Part shown: piece by piece, positions 1-8,941 of the stretch | Numbering within the stretch: the stretch's first letter is position 1 | How the letters are laid out: the number at the start of each line of letters is the position of its first letter | Assembly: GCA_947497945.1 (NCBI GenBank) | Contig: CANMIP010000014.1 | Location: 86,279 to 150,278, forward strand | Direction of reading: 5' to 3' | Source of the DNA: an uncultured Tropicimonas sp. | GTDB taxonomy: Bacteria > Pseudomonadota > Alphaproteobacteria > Rhodobacterales > Rhodobacteraceae | Length of the DNA stretch: 64,000 bases | Notes under the pieces: generated by a model | Told to the model about the DNA's origin: nothing | The model's input: the letters and a program-made list of their open reading frames with translations, nothing else | The model's database searches: none | Position numbers and translations under genes: made by a program

Positions 1-62
1 TGCACGGCGCCACGCGTCTCGTCCAGCTGACGGCGGATGAGGTCTCTCGTGCGTTCGGCCAC
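1..62 (-). CDS. possible 5' end of a gene running off the window
   Basis: The reverse strand is open from a GTG at 62 to the window edge and reads MAERTRDLIRRQLDETRGAV. An AAAGG lies about 6 bases upstream of the GTG. Only about 20 codons are visible and they match no family I can name. The frame is also open upstream of this GTG, so the start is uncertain. It would be divergent from the oxidase gene that begins at 150. Confidence 0.25.
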   Translation of the reverse strand, partial: MAERTRDLIRRQLDETRGAV

Positions 63-149
63 GCGCAGCCTTTCGCGGGCAGGGCAAGGCTTTCCCTTGG
101 AGCCCGCCTGTCCTAGGGTGCCACTCGGTTCAGCGCAGGGGAGGTGCGG

Positions 150-1523
150 ATGACCATCACCACGGCACTTGAAGCTCTTGAGGGTTTCCTAGGCGATCGG
201 CTCTCGCGCTCCAAGTCGGATCTTGCCGCGCATGGCCAATCGGAGAGCTATTTCGCCCCGACACCGCCCGATGCGGTGGCATATCCCGAGAGCACCGAGG
301 ACGTTTCGCGCATTCTTGCAACCTGCGCCGAGCACGGCTGTCCGGTGATCGGCTGGGGGGCAGGGACCTCGCTGGAGGGCCATGCGCTGGCAATCCAAGG
401 CGGGCTCTGTGTCGACTTTTCCCGGATGAACCGACTTCTGGAGGTCCATCCGGAGGATATGGACGCCGTGGTCCAGCCCGGGTTGACCCGCGAGGAGCTG
501 AACCGGGACCTGCGGGCGACGGGGCTGTTCTTCCCGGTCGATCCGGGCGCCAACGCCTCGCTGGGCGGGATGGCGGCGACGCGGGCGAGCGGGACGACGA
601 CCGTGCGCTACGGCACGATGGCCGACAATGTGCTCGGCCTGCAGGTCGTGCTCGCCGATGGCCGTGTGATCCGCACCGGGACGCGGGCGCGCAAATCCGC
701 CTCCGGCTATGACATGACCCGGCTCTTTGTCGGCTCCGAAGGCACGTTGGGGCTGATCACCGAGCTGACACTCCGTCTGCACGGCCAGCCCGAGGCGATC
801 TCCGCCGCGATCTGCGCCTTCGGGGGGATCGGCGACGCGGTGGATTGCGTGATGGCGACGATCCAGTCCGGCATCAAGGTGGCGCGGATCGAGTTTGTCG
901 ATGCGGCGACGGCAGCGGCGGTCAACGCCTATTCGGCGGCGGATTTCGCCGAGAAGCCGCATCTGCTGGTCGAATTCCACGGCTCCGAGCAAGGCGTGGC
1001 CGAGGAGGCGCAGCGATTTGGCGAGCTGGTCGCGGAGATGGGTGGCGAGGGCTTCCGCTGGTCGACAAAGGCAGAGGACCGCTCCGCGCTCTGGGAGATG
1101 CGCCACACGGCCTATTGGGCGATCCTCGCCAGCCGCAAGGGCGCGCGCGCGGTGGTGACCGATCTCTGCGTGCCGATTTCACGGCTGGCCGAAGCGGTCG
1201 AGGAGACCCGCGCCGATATCGCCGCAAGCCCGATCCCCGGACCGATCCTCGGCCATATGGGGGACGGCAATTTCCACGCCATCCTGCTGATCCATGACGA
1301 GGCCCCCGAAGAGCTGGAGGCCGCCAAGGCGCTCTCGCATCGGATGGTCGAACGGGCGTTGCGGTTGGGCGGCACGGTCACGGGCGAACATGGCGTCGGC
1401 ATGGGCAAGCTCGACTACATGACGGCCGAACATGGCGAGGCATGGCCGCTCATGGGCGATATCAAGCGTGCGCTCGACCCGGCCGGCATTCTCAACCCGG
1501 GCAAGGTCGTCCCGCAGCACTAG
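150..1523 (+). CDS. FAD-linked oxidase, GlcD / D-lactate dehydrogenase family
   Basis: This is a cytoplasmic flavoprotein of 457 residues that should oxidise a 2-hydroxy acid such as D-lactate or glycolate, passing electrons to the quinone or cytochrome pool. The N-terminal half is a PCMH-type FAD-binding domain, with GWGAGTSLEG and the segment from PVDPGANASLGG to SASGYDM typical of the family. The C-terminal FAD-oxidase domain has GHMGDGNFH, GEHGVGMGK and the terminal DPAGILNPGK. I chose the ATG at 150 because GGGGAGG ends about 6 bases upstream; a GTG at 144 is in frame but lies inside that site. The exact substrate cannot be told from sequence. Confidence 0.88.
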   Translation: MTITTALEALEGFLGDRLSRSKSDLAAHGQSESYFAPTPPDAVAYPESTEDVSRILATCAEHGCPVIGWGAGTSLEGHALAIQGGLCVDFSRMNRLLEVHPEDMDAVVQPGLTREELNRDLRATGLFFPVDPGANASLGGMAATRASGTTTVRYGTMADNVLGLQVVLADGRVIRTGTRARKSASGYDMTRLFVGSEGTLGLITELTLRLHGQPEAISAAICAFGGIGDAVDCVMATIQSGIKVARIEFVDAATAAAVNAYSAADFAEKPHLLVEFHGSEQGVAEEAQRFGELVAEMGGEGFRWSTKAEDRSALWEMRHTAYWAILASRKGARAVVTDLCVPISRLAEAVEETRADIAASPIPGPILGHMGDGNFHAILLIHDEAPEELEAAKALSHRMVERALRLGGTVTGEHGVGMGKLDYMTAEHGEAWPLMGDIKRALDPAGILNPGKVVPQH

Positions 1524-1740
1524 CGGTTCGGGACGACTAATCTCCCGCGTAGTGACGCGAGACCGAAGCGCAATGCGGGCCGGGTGAGACGCCGGCTCGC
1601 GCGGTTCCGTCAGGAAAACACCCAAGGATGTACAATCTAAGCGGGAATCAGGTGATTTTTCCCGCGAGAGGTCTAGTCTTTTTTTCCAAGAAACAAGAGT
1701 CGCGCTTGAAGCGGCCCGTTTTGAACCCAGGGAGTTACCG

Positions 1741-3666
1741 ATGTCTCTTCGCGCCTCCGTTGCCGCCTGCTGCCTCCTGACAGCCCTGCCGGCCTCCGCT
1801 CAAATCCATCCCAGCCCGGAATCCCTCGAAGGGCTCTATCCCGGCAAGGCCTATTCGCCCTATGCCCAACGGGGCTTCCCGTCGAAGGTCTATTGGGGAG
1901 ACACCCATCTGCACACGGGCTACTCGGTCGATGCCGGTCTCTTCGGCAACACCACAGGCCATGACACCGCCTATCGCTTCGCGCGGGGCGAGGAGGTCCA
2001 GGCGGCGTCCGGCCAGCCGGTCAAGCTTGCGCGCCCGCTCGACTGGATGGCGCTGACAGACCATTCCGACGGGATGGGTCTGATCTTCGACATGTTGGAC
2101 CAGAAGTCGAACATCATGAGCTTCGAACAGTCCCGCGGCTGGGCCGAGGCGCTTGCGGAGGGGGGCGAGGCCAGTGCCGCCGCGGCGCTGGACCTGATCA
2201 CCAATTTCAGCCAGGGCACCATCGATCCGAAACTGATGACGCAGTATTCGCCGGGCTCGCCGATCTATGCGTCGGTCTGGGAGACGGTTGTCGACAAGGC
2301 CGAGGAGTATAACGATCCCGGCGTCTTCACCGCTTTCATCGCCTATGAATGGACCTCGCTCGTCAAGGGCAACAACCTGCACCGCAATGTCATCCTGCGC
2401 GACAATGGCGACAGGGCGATGCAGGTCGAACCCATGGTGACCCAGGCCCCGATCGGCTCGACCGACCCGCTGGATCTTTACAAATGGCTGGAGGATTACG
2501 AGGCACGGACAGGCGGGCAGGCGCTCTCGCTGGCCCATAACGGCAACCTGTCCAACGGGATGATGTTCCCGACGGAGCAGCAATATACCGGCGCGCCGAT
2601 CGACGAGACCTATGCCAGCCTGCGCGCCAAATGGGAGCCGCTCTACGAGTTTACCCAGATCAAGGGCGATGGCGAGGCGCATCCGGTCCTGTCGCCCGAG
2701 GACGAATTCGCCGATTACGAGACCTGGGATGCCGGCAATCTCGACCTGAGCGAGGCCAAGACAGAGGCGATGCTGGAAGGCGAATATGCCCGCGAGGCGC
2801 TCAAGCAGGGCCTGGCGCTGGAGCGCAAACTTGGCGTGAACCCCTACAAGTTTGGCGCCTCCGGGGCGACGGACAGCCATACCTCGCTGGCCACCGCCGA
2901 TAGCGACAACTATTTCGGCAAGGCGACCAATGCCGAACCGTCTCCGACCCGTATGCAGCACCCCTTCACCAAGACTGACAAGGGCGCTTTCGAGGGCTAC
3001 GAGCTGGTCGCCTCGGGCTATACCGGCATCTGGGCCGAGGAGAACACGCGCAAGGCACTCTGGGACGCGATGGCGCGCAAGGAGACCTATGCCACGACCG
3101 GTCCGCGCATGGTCGTGCGCTTCTTCGGCGGCTGGGATTACACCGAGGCCGACCTGCGCGGCCGCCAGCCCGCTTTCGCCGGATATGAGCGCGGTGTTCC
3201 CATGGGCAGCGACCTGCGCGCCGCCCCGGCGGGCGCCGAGGCGCCGGTCTTCATGACCTATGCCCTGCGCGACCCCATCGGGGCAAATCTCGACCGGATC
3301 CAGATCGTCAAAGGCTGGATCGACGCCGAAGGTGCGCTGCACGAGAAGGTCTTTGATGTTGCCTGGTCCGACGATCGCGAACCGGGGGCGGATGGCAAGC
3401 TGCCCGCGGTCGGCAACAGCGTCGACCTGGAGGCGGCGAGCTACACCAACACCATTGGCGCGCCGGAGCTGTTGGCCGTCTGGACCGATCCGGAGTTCGA
3501 CCCCGCCGACTCCGCCTTCTACTATGCGCGCGTGATCGAGATCCCGACACCGCGATGGGTTGTCTATGACAAGGTCCGTCTGGGCGTCGAGATTCCAGAA
3601 GGCGCCACCACCGTCCACCAGGAGCGGGCCTATACGTCGGCGATCTGGTACAGCCCGCAAGAGTGA
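1741..3666 (+). CDS. exported DUF3604 domain protein
   Basis: The 641-residue product begins with a Sec-type signal peptide of about 20 residues, with cleavage probably after ASA, so it is expected in the periplasm or outside the cell. The mature protein matches my memory of the DUF3604 family, with the early motif [12 protein letters not shown] resembling a PHP-type metal site and a later GATDSHTS. No biochemical role is firmly established for the family. GGGAG lies just upstream of the ATG. It stands alone, with a 217-base gap before it and 177 bases after it. Confidence 0.8.
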   Translation: MSLRASVAACCLLTALPASAQIHPSPESLEGLYPGKAYSPYAQRGFPSKVYWGDTHLHTGYSVDAGLFGNTTGHDTAYRFARGEEVQAASGQPVKLARPLDWMALTDHSDGMGLIFDMLDQKSNIMSFEQSRGWAEALAEGGEASAAAALDLITNFSQGTIDPKLMTQYSPGSPIYASVWETVVDKAEEYNDPGVFTAFIAYEWTSLVKGNNLHRNVILRDNGDRAMQVEPMVTQAPIGSTDPLDLYKWLEDYEARTGGQALSLAHNGNLSNGMMFPTEQQYTGAPIDETYASLRAKWEPLYEFTQIKGDGEAHPVLSPEDEFADYETWDAGNLDLSEAKTEAMLEGEYAREALKQGLALERKLGVNPYKFGASGATDSHTSLATADSDNYFGKATNAEPSPTRMQHPFTKTDKGAFEGYELVASGYTGIWAEENTRKALWDAMARKETYATTGPRMVVRFFGGWDYTEADLRGRQPAFAGYERGVPMGSDLRAAPAGAEAPVFMTYALRDPIGANLDRIQIVKGWIDAEGALHEKVFDVAWSDDREPGADGKLPAVGNSVDLEAASYTNTIGAPELLAVWTDPEFDPADSAFYYARVIEIPTPRWVVYDKVRLGVEIPEGATTVHQERAYTSAIWYSPQE

Positions 3667-3843
3667 CGGCATGCCGGGCCCGGGCGGCGCATCCCCCCGG
3701 GCTTGGTGACCGGCGCGGCCGGTGCAGGCCGCGACATCACGGCTGGCCGTTTGTTGCCAACCGGGAAGATTTGCGCGGCTTTGCGGATTCCCTCTCCTGC
3801 CGAAAAGGACTAGTCTGCCGGCAAGACTGCGCAGGAGCTCTTC

Positions 3844-5229
3844 ATGACCGACCCCCGTCTCACCCCCGTCCTCGATCGCATCGACCGCGATCTGGACGCC
3901 TCCATCGACCGCCTGATGGAGCTGCTGCGCATCCAGTCGATCTCGACCGATCCGGCCTACAAGGCCGATTGCGATGCGGCCGCCCAGTGGCTTGTGGACG
4001 ATCTCGCCTCCATCGGTTTCGATGCCGCCCGCCGCGAGACGCCGGGTCACCCGATGGTGGTTGCCCATGGCGCCGATACAGGCCCGCATGTGCTCTTTTA
4101 CGGCCATTATGACGTCCAGCCGGTCGACCCGCTCGACCAGTGGAAGACCCCGCCCTTCGAGCCGGTCCTGCAGGAGACAGAGAATGGTCCGGTGATCCGC
4201 GGCCGCGGCGCCTCCGACGACAAGGGCCAGCTGATGACCTTCGTCGAGGCCTGCCGCGCCTGGAAAGCCGTGCATGGCAGCCTGCCGGCGAAGATCTCCT
4301 TCTTCATGGAAGGCGAGGAGGAGAGCGGCTCGCCGTCGCTCATCCCCTTCATGCAGAAGAATGCCGAGGAGCTGAAAGCCGACCTGGCGTTGATCTGTGA
4401 TACCTCGATGGTCGCCCCCGGCGTGCCCTCAATCGCCAGCCAGCTGCGCGGCATGCTCAAGGACGAGTTCACCATCACCGGCCCGCGGATCGACCTGCAT
4501 TCGGGCCATTACGGCGGCCCCGGCCTGAACCCGCTCAAGGAGATCGCCCGCATCATCACCTCCTTCCACGACAAGACCGGCCGCGTCGCTGTCGAGGGGT
4601 TCTACGAGGGCGTGTCGGAGATCTCCGACGAGATGAAGCGGCAATGGGAATCCAGCGGTTTCGACGAGAAGCTCTATCTCGAAAGCGTGGGGTTCACCCG
4701 GGCCCATGGCGAGCGGGGTTACACGACGCTGGAACAGCAATGGGCGCGCCCGACGCTGGAGATCAACGGGCTATGGGGCGGCTATATGGGGGCGGGTACC
4801 AAGACCGTGATCCCGAGCCAGGCGCATTGCAAGATAACCTGCCGGCTGGTTGGCGACATGGACCCCGACCGACTTCGCGAAAAGATCCGCGCCCATGTCG
4901 CGGGGATGCTCTCGCCGGATGCGACTGTCAGCTGGGATGGCGATCTCGACGGGTCTCCGGCGGCGGTGATGAACACAGAGCGGCCGGAATTCGAGGCCGC
5001 CCGCGGGGCGCTGAGCGATGAGTGGGAGCGCGAGGCGGTTCTGGTCGGCATGGGCGGCTCGATCCCGATCGCCGGTTTCTTCAAGGAGATCCTCGGTATG
5101 GACGCGATGCTGATCGGCTATGCCAATGATGACGACGCCATCCACTCGCCGAACGAGAAATATGACGTGAAGAGTTTCCACAAGGGTATCCGCAGCTGGG
5201 CCCGTATCCTGGCGGCCCTGTCGGCCTAG
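3844..5229 (+). CDS. M20 family metallo-dipeptidase
   Basis: The 461-residue product is a dinuclear zinc peptidase of the M20/CNDP type. Metal and catalytic motifs are visible: GHYDVQPVD (His and Asp), GRGASDDKGQ (bridging Asp), GEEESGS (catalytic Glu pair) and a C-terminal DAIHSPNE (His ligand). The dimerisation insert lies between them, near IDLHSGHYGG. It has no signal peptide, so it probably trims dipeptides in the cytoplasm. AGGAG lies about 5 bases before the ATG. Neighbours give no further clue to the substrate. Confidence 0.9.
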   Translation: MTDPRLTPVLDRIDRDLDASIDRLMELLRIQSISTDPAYKADCDAAAQWLVDDLASIGFDAARRETPGHPMVVAHGADTGPHVLFYGHYDVQPVDPLDQWKTPPFEPVLQETENGPVIRGRGASDDKGQLMTFVEACRAWKAVHGSLPAKISFFMEGEEESGSPSLIPFMQKNAEELKADLALICDTSMVAPGVPSIASQLRGMLKDEFTITGPRIDLHSGHYGGPGLNPLKEIARIITSFHDKTGRVAVEGFYEGVSEISDEMKRQWESSGFDEKLYLESVGFTRAHGERGYTTLEQQWARPTLEINGLWGGYMGAGTKTVIPSQAHCKITCRLVGDMDPDRLREKIRAHVAGMLSPDATVSWDGDLDGSPAAVMNTERPEFEAARGALSDEWEREAVLVGMGGSIPIAGFFKEILGMDAMLIGYANDDDAIHSPNEKYDVKSFHKGIRSWARILAALSA

Positions 5230-5434
5230 GCGGGCGCCTTTGGCCGGGTGGGGCTTGCATGGCCTTGCCCGTCACGACGACCAGATCTACGGACGCGCTG
5301 GCTTGGCAGGGACCTCTTTCGTGCGGCCGGTCCGCGCCGGAAAAAACCTCCCGAATGGCAATTGTCGGGTAACCTTTTTGGATCATTCTCCGATGCAGGA
5401 AAGAGAGTTTCCCGCGCCGGATGGATGAGCCAGG

Positions 5435-5863
5435 ATGAATCGCACTATTGCTGTCGAAGAAGAGATCGACCGTCAGATCGATCATATCCGGGATGTGATG
5501 CAGCTTTCCGGGCAGCCGGTAAAGGCGCTGCCCGGTCGCCAGATCCTCCAGATCCGCAATGCCCGCTACCATATGGCCGGGTATCTGCCTAACGCGTCCG
5601 GTCGCCCGACGTCACAGGGTTTCATCGTCTTCCAGGGCGAACCGACGCCGAATTCCCAGGCCACGGGCGGCGTCATGCGCTTCGTTCCCGACGAGGAACT
5701 GAAGGTGCCGAAATACGACCCGGCGACCAGGACGATCCAGCTCTGGATCGACTGGATCTACCTGCCGATGGTCCTCGAGCAGCTCAAGCACCGCCGCCAT
5801 TACCTCTGGGTGGGTTTCTTCGACAATGGCCATACTTACGGCGACCTGCATACCGATCCCTGA
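5435..5863 (+). CDS. conserved hypothetical protein
   Basis: The 142-residue product has no signal peptide or membrane segment. It begins with a charged helix (VEEEIDRQIDHIRDVMQL) and is otherwise predicted mixed alpha/beta, rich in aromatic residues toward the C terminus. I do not recognise the family. A codon pattern similar to its neighbours and CAGGA just upstream of the ATG support a real gene. It lies alone in the same direction as the M20 peptidase, 205 bases downstream. Confidence 0.55.
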   Translation: MNRTIAVEEEIDRQIDHIRDVMQLSGQPVKALPGRQILQIRNARYHMAGYLPNASGRPTSQGFIVFQGEPTPNSQATGGVMRFVPDEELKVPKYDPATRTIQLWIDWIYLPMVLEQLKHRRHYLWVGFFDNGHTYGDLHTDP

Positions 5864-6033
5864 ACCGGACAAGATGTCCTGCTCGCATGGTGCGACCTGA
5901 CATGGCCGTCGGATTTGGCGGGACGGGCTTTCGACGGCTTTCTCCGTCAACGTCCTGCCGTTTCAGCGAGGCTTTCGCGGGTGTGGACCTGTCAGGTCCA
6001 AGCGGCGCCGCGCCGCTCCAGACCTGCATCGGA

Positions 6034-6258
6034 TCATCGCGTCCGTGCCATCCGAACCAGCTTCAGGACCACAAGCAGGATCGGTGTCCCGTGCATGGCA
6101 AGGTCGAAAATGTCGATGGGGCGGCTCAGGGCCCCCTGGAACAGCAAGCGGATTTTCTCGACCAGATGGGGCTCGGGACGAAACGGGGCGAGGCCGAGCA
6201 GAAGCGCCACGAGCAGCAGGGTGGTCAGGTCGATTCTGTCGAGAAATCTCATCTGCAT
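6034..6258 (-). CDS. small two-helix membrane protein
   Basis: The 74-residue product has two hydrophobic segments, LTTLLLVALLLGLAPF at about 11-26 and a second near residues 53-69, separated by a short amphipathic linker with EPHLVEKIRLLF. Short proteins of this pattern recur in Rhodobacteraceae and are sometimes labelled RND transporter, a name not justified at this length. I chose the ATG at 6258, with a second in-frame ATG at 6252. The longer open frame upstream runs into the tRNA-Asp gene and is not coding. Confidence 0.6.
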   Translation of the reverse strand: MQMRFLDRIDLTTLLLVALLLGLAPFRPEPHLVEKIRLLFQGALSRPIDIFDLAMHGTPILLVVLKLVRMARTR

Positions 6259-6451
6259 CTCTGAACATGGTGGCCCGGCATGGCCTGGCGGTCTGGGACT
6301 GCGCGAACAAGCGGCGCCGTATTGCGTGAGCGGCCGGGACTGCCGAAACGGCGACAGGACCGACTTGTGCTCGAACGTGACGCGCATGCCCGACAATGTC
6401 CATCGGGATCGGGGGCCGACTGGCCCGGATTTATTGGGTTTGGAAGAAAAG

Positions 6452-6528
6452 TGGCGCGGTTGACGGGGCTCGAACCCGCGACCTCCGGCGTGACAGGCCG
6501 GCACTCTAACCAACTGAGCTACAACCGC
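6452..6528 (-). tRNA. tRNA-Asp (GTC), copy 1
   Basis: A full cloverleaf can be drawn on the reverse strand. The acceptor stem is GCGGTTG/CAACCGC, the D arm carries AGCTCAGTTGGTTAGAG, the anticodon loop is CTGTCAC (anticodon GTC), the T arm carries GGTTCGAGCCC, the discriminator is G and CCA is encoded. It is 77 bases with CCA and identical to the second copy 77 bases away. Confidence 0.97.
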
Positions 6529-6605
6529 GCAGGACCCTTGCGGGTCAGATCGTTCCGCCTTTTGAGCGGGGCACCCTGGAACCCCGGGTCGGGGCAGAAT
6601 AGCGA

Positions 6606-6682
6606 TGGCGCGGTTGACGGGGCTCGAACCCGCGACCTCCGGCGTGACAGGCCGGCACTCTAACCAACTGAGCTACAACCGC
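6606..6682 (-). tRNA. tRNA-Asp (GTC), copy 2
   Basis: This is base for base identical to copy 1 over all 77 positions, with anticodon GTC and encoded CCA. It is the promoter-proximal copy of a tandem pair on the reverse strand, and the two are probably co-transcribed and processed. Confidence 0.97.
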
Positions 6683-6824
6683 TCGCTATCCGCCTGCGAT
6701 GCTGTGCATCACGCGGCGTGAGCGGCGTTCTAGGCCGGGGCGTCGGCGGCGTCAAGCGGCCATTTGCGGGTTTTTGACAGAGCGGGCGATTTCTCTTCAT
6801 GCAGCCCCGCGGAGCCGGGTTTGT

Positions 6825-7406
6825 TCAGCCGCTCGCTTCGATCCTGTCGACGAGATTGACGAGGATGTTCAGACCGTAGGGCCAGCGACCGAAGCCGGAT
6901 TCGGCATTGATATGGCCTGCCGTCCCGAGATCGACGAATTCGGAGCCCCAGGCTGTCGCAAGTTGCTCCGTGCGCTCGATGGAGATCAACGTGTCGTCAT
7001 GGCCTGCCACAAGGACACTTGGCCGGGGCAGGGGCTCATGCGGGATGATGTCTTCCGCTTCGAAGCGCAGGGGTTCCGCAGGCGCGACGAACATCCCGCC
7101 CGCGATCTCGGGGTGATCCTCCGCGATCACGCAGGCAGAGGCCAGCGCCCCCAGCGAATGCCCTATCAGAATTGCCGGCTTGCTGCAGCTGTCGAGATGC
7201 CGGTTTATCGCATCGATCCAGAGATAGATGTCGCGCTGGTCCCAGCGGCGCATCGAGATCCGGCTGAAAAGCGGCGTCTTCTCTTCCCACATCGTCTGCC
7301 AATGCTCGGCGCCGGAATTCTTCCATCCGGGCACGAGGACCAGGTCGTAATTCTCGCAATGCCCGCCGAGGGTGTCGATGGCTTCAGGATTGCGGATCGG
7401 GCACAT
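6825..7406 (-). CDS. RBBP9/YdeN-family alpha/beta hydrolase
   Basis: The 193-residue product is a compact serine hydrolase. The early LVPGWKNSGAEHWQTMW segment is the family hallmark. The nucleophile sits in GHSLG, the acid is probably in AGHDD and the His is in AGHINAESGFG. It is cytoplasmic. The gene starts 30 bases after the end of citX on the same strand, so it may be read with the citrate lyase operon, but nothing ties it chemically to citrate. The substrate is unknown. Confidence 0.82.
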   Translation of the reverse strand: MCPIRNPEAIDTLGGHCENYDLVLVPGWKNSGAEHWQTMWEEKTPLFSRISMRRWDQRDIYLWIDAINRHLDSCSKPAILIGHSLGALASACVIAEDHPEIAGGMFVAPAEPLRFEAEDIIPHEPLPRPSVLVAGHDDTLISIERTEQLATAWGSEFVDLGTAGHINAESGFGRWPYGLNILVNLVDRIEASG

Positions 7407-7436
7407 GGGGGCTTTCGAGTGACGTGGAGAACGGTC

Positions 7437-8000
7437 TCATTGTTTATCGCCAATGTCGGCCGACGCAAGTCCCTCCGCCTCGGCAAGCAAGCGGGCGATC
7501 TCGGCGCGCAGGTCGTCGAGCGAATGGGCACGCGAGCGGGTGCAGCCATGAGCCGGGGCGTCGCAGACAAGGCAGCGGCGGGGCGGCTGACCGATATCGC
7601 GTCGGGAGAGGGCATTGCCGGTGGCGTCATGCACGTCGAGATCCCAGAGGCGGCCGAGCGGGTGCGCCTCTTCCAGCGCGACCATCTCGGATTTGAGCGT
7701 GGCGGCGTCCGTGTCGATGGAGAAAAGGGCTTCCGGTCCGGTGGCAGCGTCTTCGTCGAAATGGCGGGTGATTTTCCAACCTTGCGCGGCGAAGCGGTGG
7801 GAGAGGGCGGCGCGGGCGGCCTTGGCGATCCGTCTGGCCGCCGGGCAGAGCTTGACCGGGCCAGGCAGGACGAGGCTGAGAGAGAGGGTGGGTAAGGCGA
7901 GCTGTTCCTGCGCGCGCAGGCGGCGCACGACGCGGGTCTCGCGAGCGGCGAGGATCGCGTCGAGGCTTGTTTCCGGGCCGTGGAAGAGCGGATCAGCCAT
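7437..8000 (-). CDS. citX: apo-citrate lyase phosphoribosyl-dephospho-CoA transferase
   Basis: CitX transfers the 2'-(5''-triphosphoribosyl)-3'-dephospho-CoA precursor onto the acyl carrier subunit CitD, making holo-citrate lyase. The 187-residue product has the characteristic motif ALSRRDIGQPPRRCLVC followed by AHGCTRSRAHS. The ATG at 8000 lies 8 bases after the citG stop; the longer open frame upstream runs antisense-like through citG and is not used. It is the last cit gene, after citG, whereas E. coli has citX before citG. Confidence 0.88.
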   Translation of the reverse strand: MADPLFHGPETSLDAILAARETRVVRRLRAQEQLALPTLSLSLVLPGPVKLCPAARRIAKAARAALSHRFAAQGWKITRHFDEDAATGPEALFSIDTDAATLKSEMVALEEAHPLGRLWDLDVHDATGNALSRRDIGQPPRRCLVCDAPAHGCTRSRAHSLDDLRAEIARLLAEAEGLASADIGDKQ

Positions 8001-8008
8001 GGCGCGGC

Positions 8009-8941
8009 TCAAGACGGCCCGGTTTGGCGCGCGTCGAGCGCGGCGAAAAACCAGGTGAGGCCGACAAGATCCGCCGTGCCGCCGGGGCTGAGATTGCGGG
8101 CGATGAACCTGTCGTCCAGCGCTACGAGCCGGGCGCGCAGGGCGTCGGGTTCCAGGCGTTCGTCGCGCAGGCGGGCGGCATACTGGCGGGCATAGGCGAG
8201 GCCTTGCGCGCCGCCGCGGGCGATCAGGTTGGTGTCGTTGTTCTCGGCAAGGAGGGCGAGGAGGGCGGCGAGCAGGGCGTCCTCTTGGCTCTGGCCGGCG
8301 GCGCGGGCGGTCATGAAGGCCGGCAGGCCGATCTCGCGGACAGAGGCGAAGCCGGATTGCGCTTCGCCACGTGCACCCTGCAGGCCGTGCGTGCGGAAGG
8401 CGCTTTCGCCGGCGGTACGGGCGGTGCGATTGGTCCCGCCGAGGTCGCGCGCAACGATTCCGGCGGCGATGGCGGCCACCTCTCGGCACAGGGCAATAGG
8501 GGCCGGAGCCGCTTCGCGGGCGGCAAGACGACCGACAGCGCCGAGCGCGAGGCCGAACAGGAAGATGGCGCCCTTGTGCGTGTTCACGCCTTTCGTGGCG
8601 CGCAGCATCGCGGCTTCGCATGCCAGCCCGAGGCAACGGAGTTCGGGCAGGGAATCCGCCGCGGGCAGGGCTGCGTCGGCCAGGCCAGCGGCGACAAAAC
8701 GCGGGAAGAAGGGGGCGATTGCGGCGGCGCTGGTCTCGAAAAGCGCCACGTCCATGTCCGCATGGGACCCGGTGTTGCGGCGATCGACAAGGCCGGGTTT
8801 GGGGGTCAGCCAGACCTCGCGGAGCAGGGCTTCACGGGCGAGATCTGCGATGGCGTGCAGGTTCAGCGACCGGGCGCTTCGGGCGACCGGCAGGCCCGGC
8901 AGCGCGGGCGCTGCCGGAAGAAGATGTATCAGGGCGCTCAC
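8009..8941 (-). CDS. citG: triphosphoribosyl-dephospho-CoA synthase
   Basis: CitG joins ATP and 3'-dephospho-CoA to give the prosthetic-group precursor used by CitX. The 310-residue product has the family motifs LTPKPGLVDRRNTGSHADMD near the N terminus, KGVNTHKGAIF in the middle and ENNDTNLIARGG near the C terminus. It starts at a GTG whose bases overlap the citF stop by 4 (GTGA), which fixes the start and implies translational coupling. Length and motifs are those of a complete enzyme. Confidence 0.9.
   Translation of the reverse strand: MSALIHLLPAAPALPGLPVARSARSLNLHAIADLAREALLREVWLTPKPGLVDRRNTGSHADMDVALFETSAAAIAPFFPRFVAAGLADAALPAADSLPELRCLGLACEAAMLRATKGVNTHKGAIFLFGLALGAVGRLAAREAAPAPIALCREVAAIAAGIVARDLGGTNRTARTAGESAFRTHGLQGARGEAQSGFASVREIGLPAFMTARAAGQSQEDALLAALLALLAENNDTNLIARGGAQGLAYARQYAARLRDERLEPDALRARLVALDDRFIARNLSPGGTADLVGLTWFFAALDARQTGPS

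Noticed and set aside
1735..4275. 846-codon open frame on the reverse strand over the DUF3604 and M20 genes
   Set aside because: It is a GC-driven shadow: the plus-strand frames have clear families, motifs and ribosome sites, and the reverse translation shows low-complexity Arg/Gly/Leu sequence.
6034..6513. Long form (159 codons) of the small membrane protein
   Set aside because: Its 5' part lies inside the tRNA-Asp gene; only the final 74 codons are protein-like.
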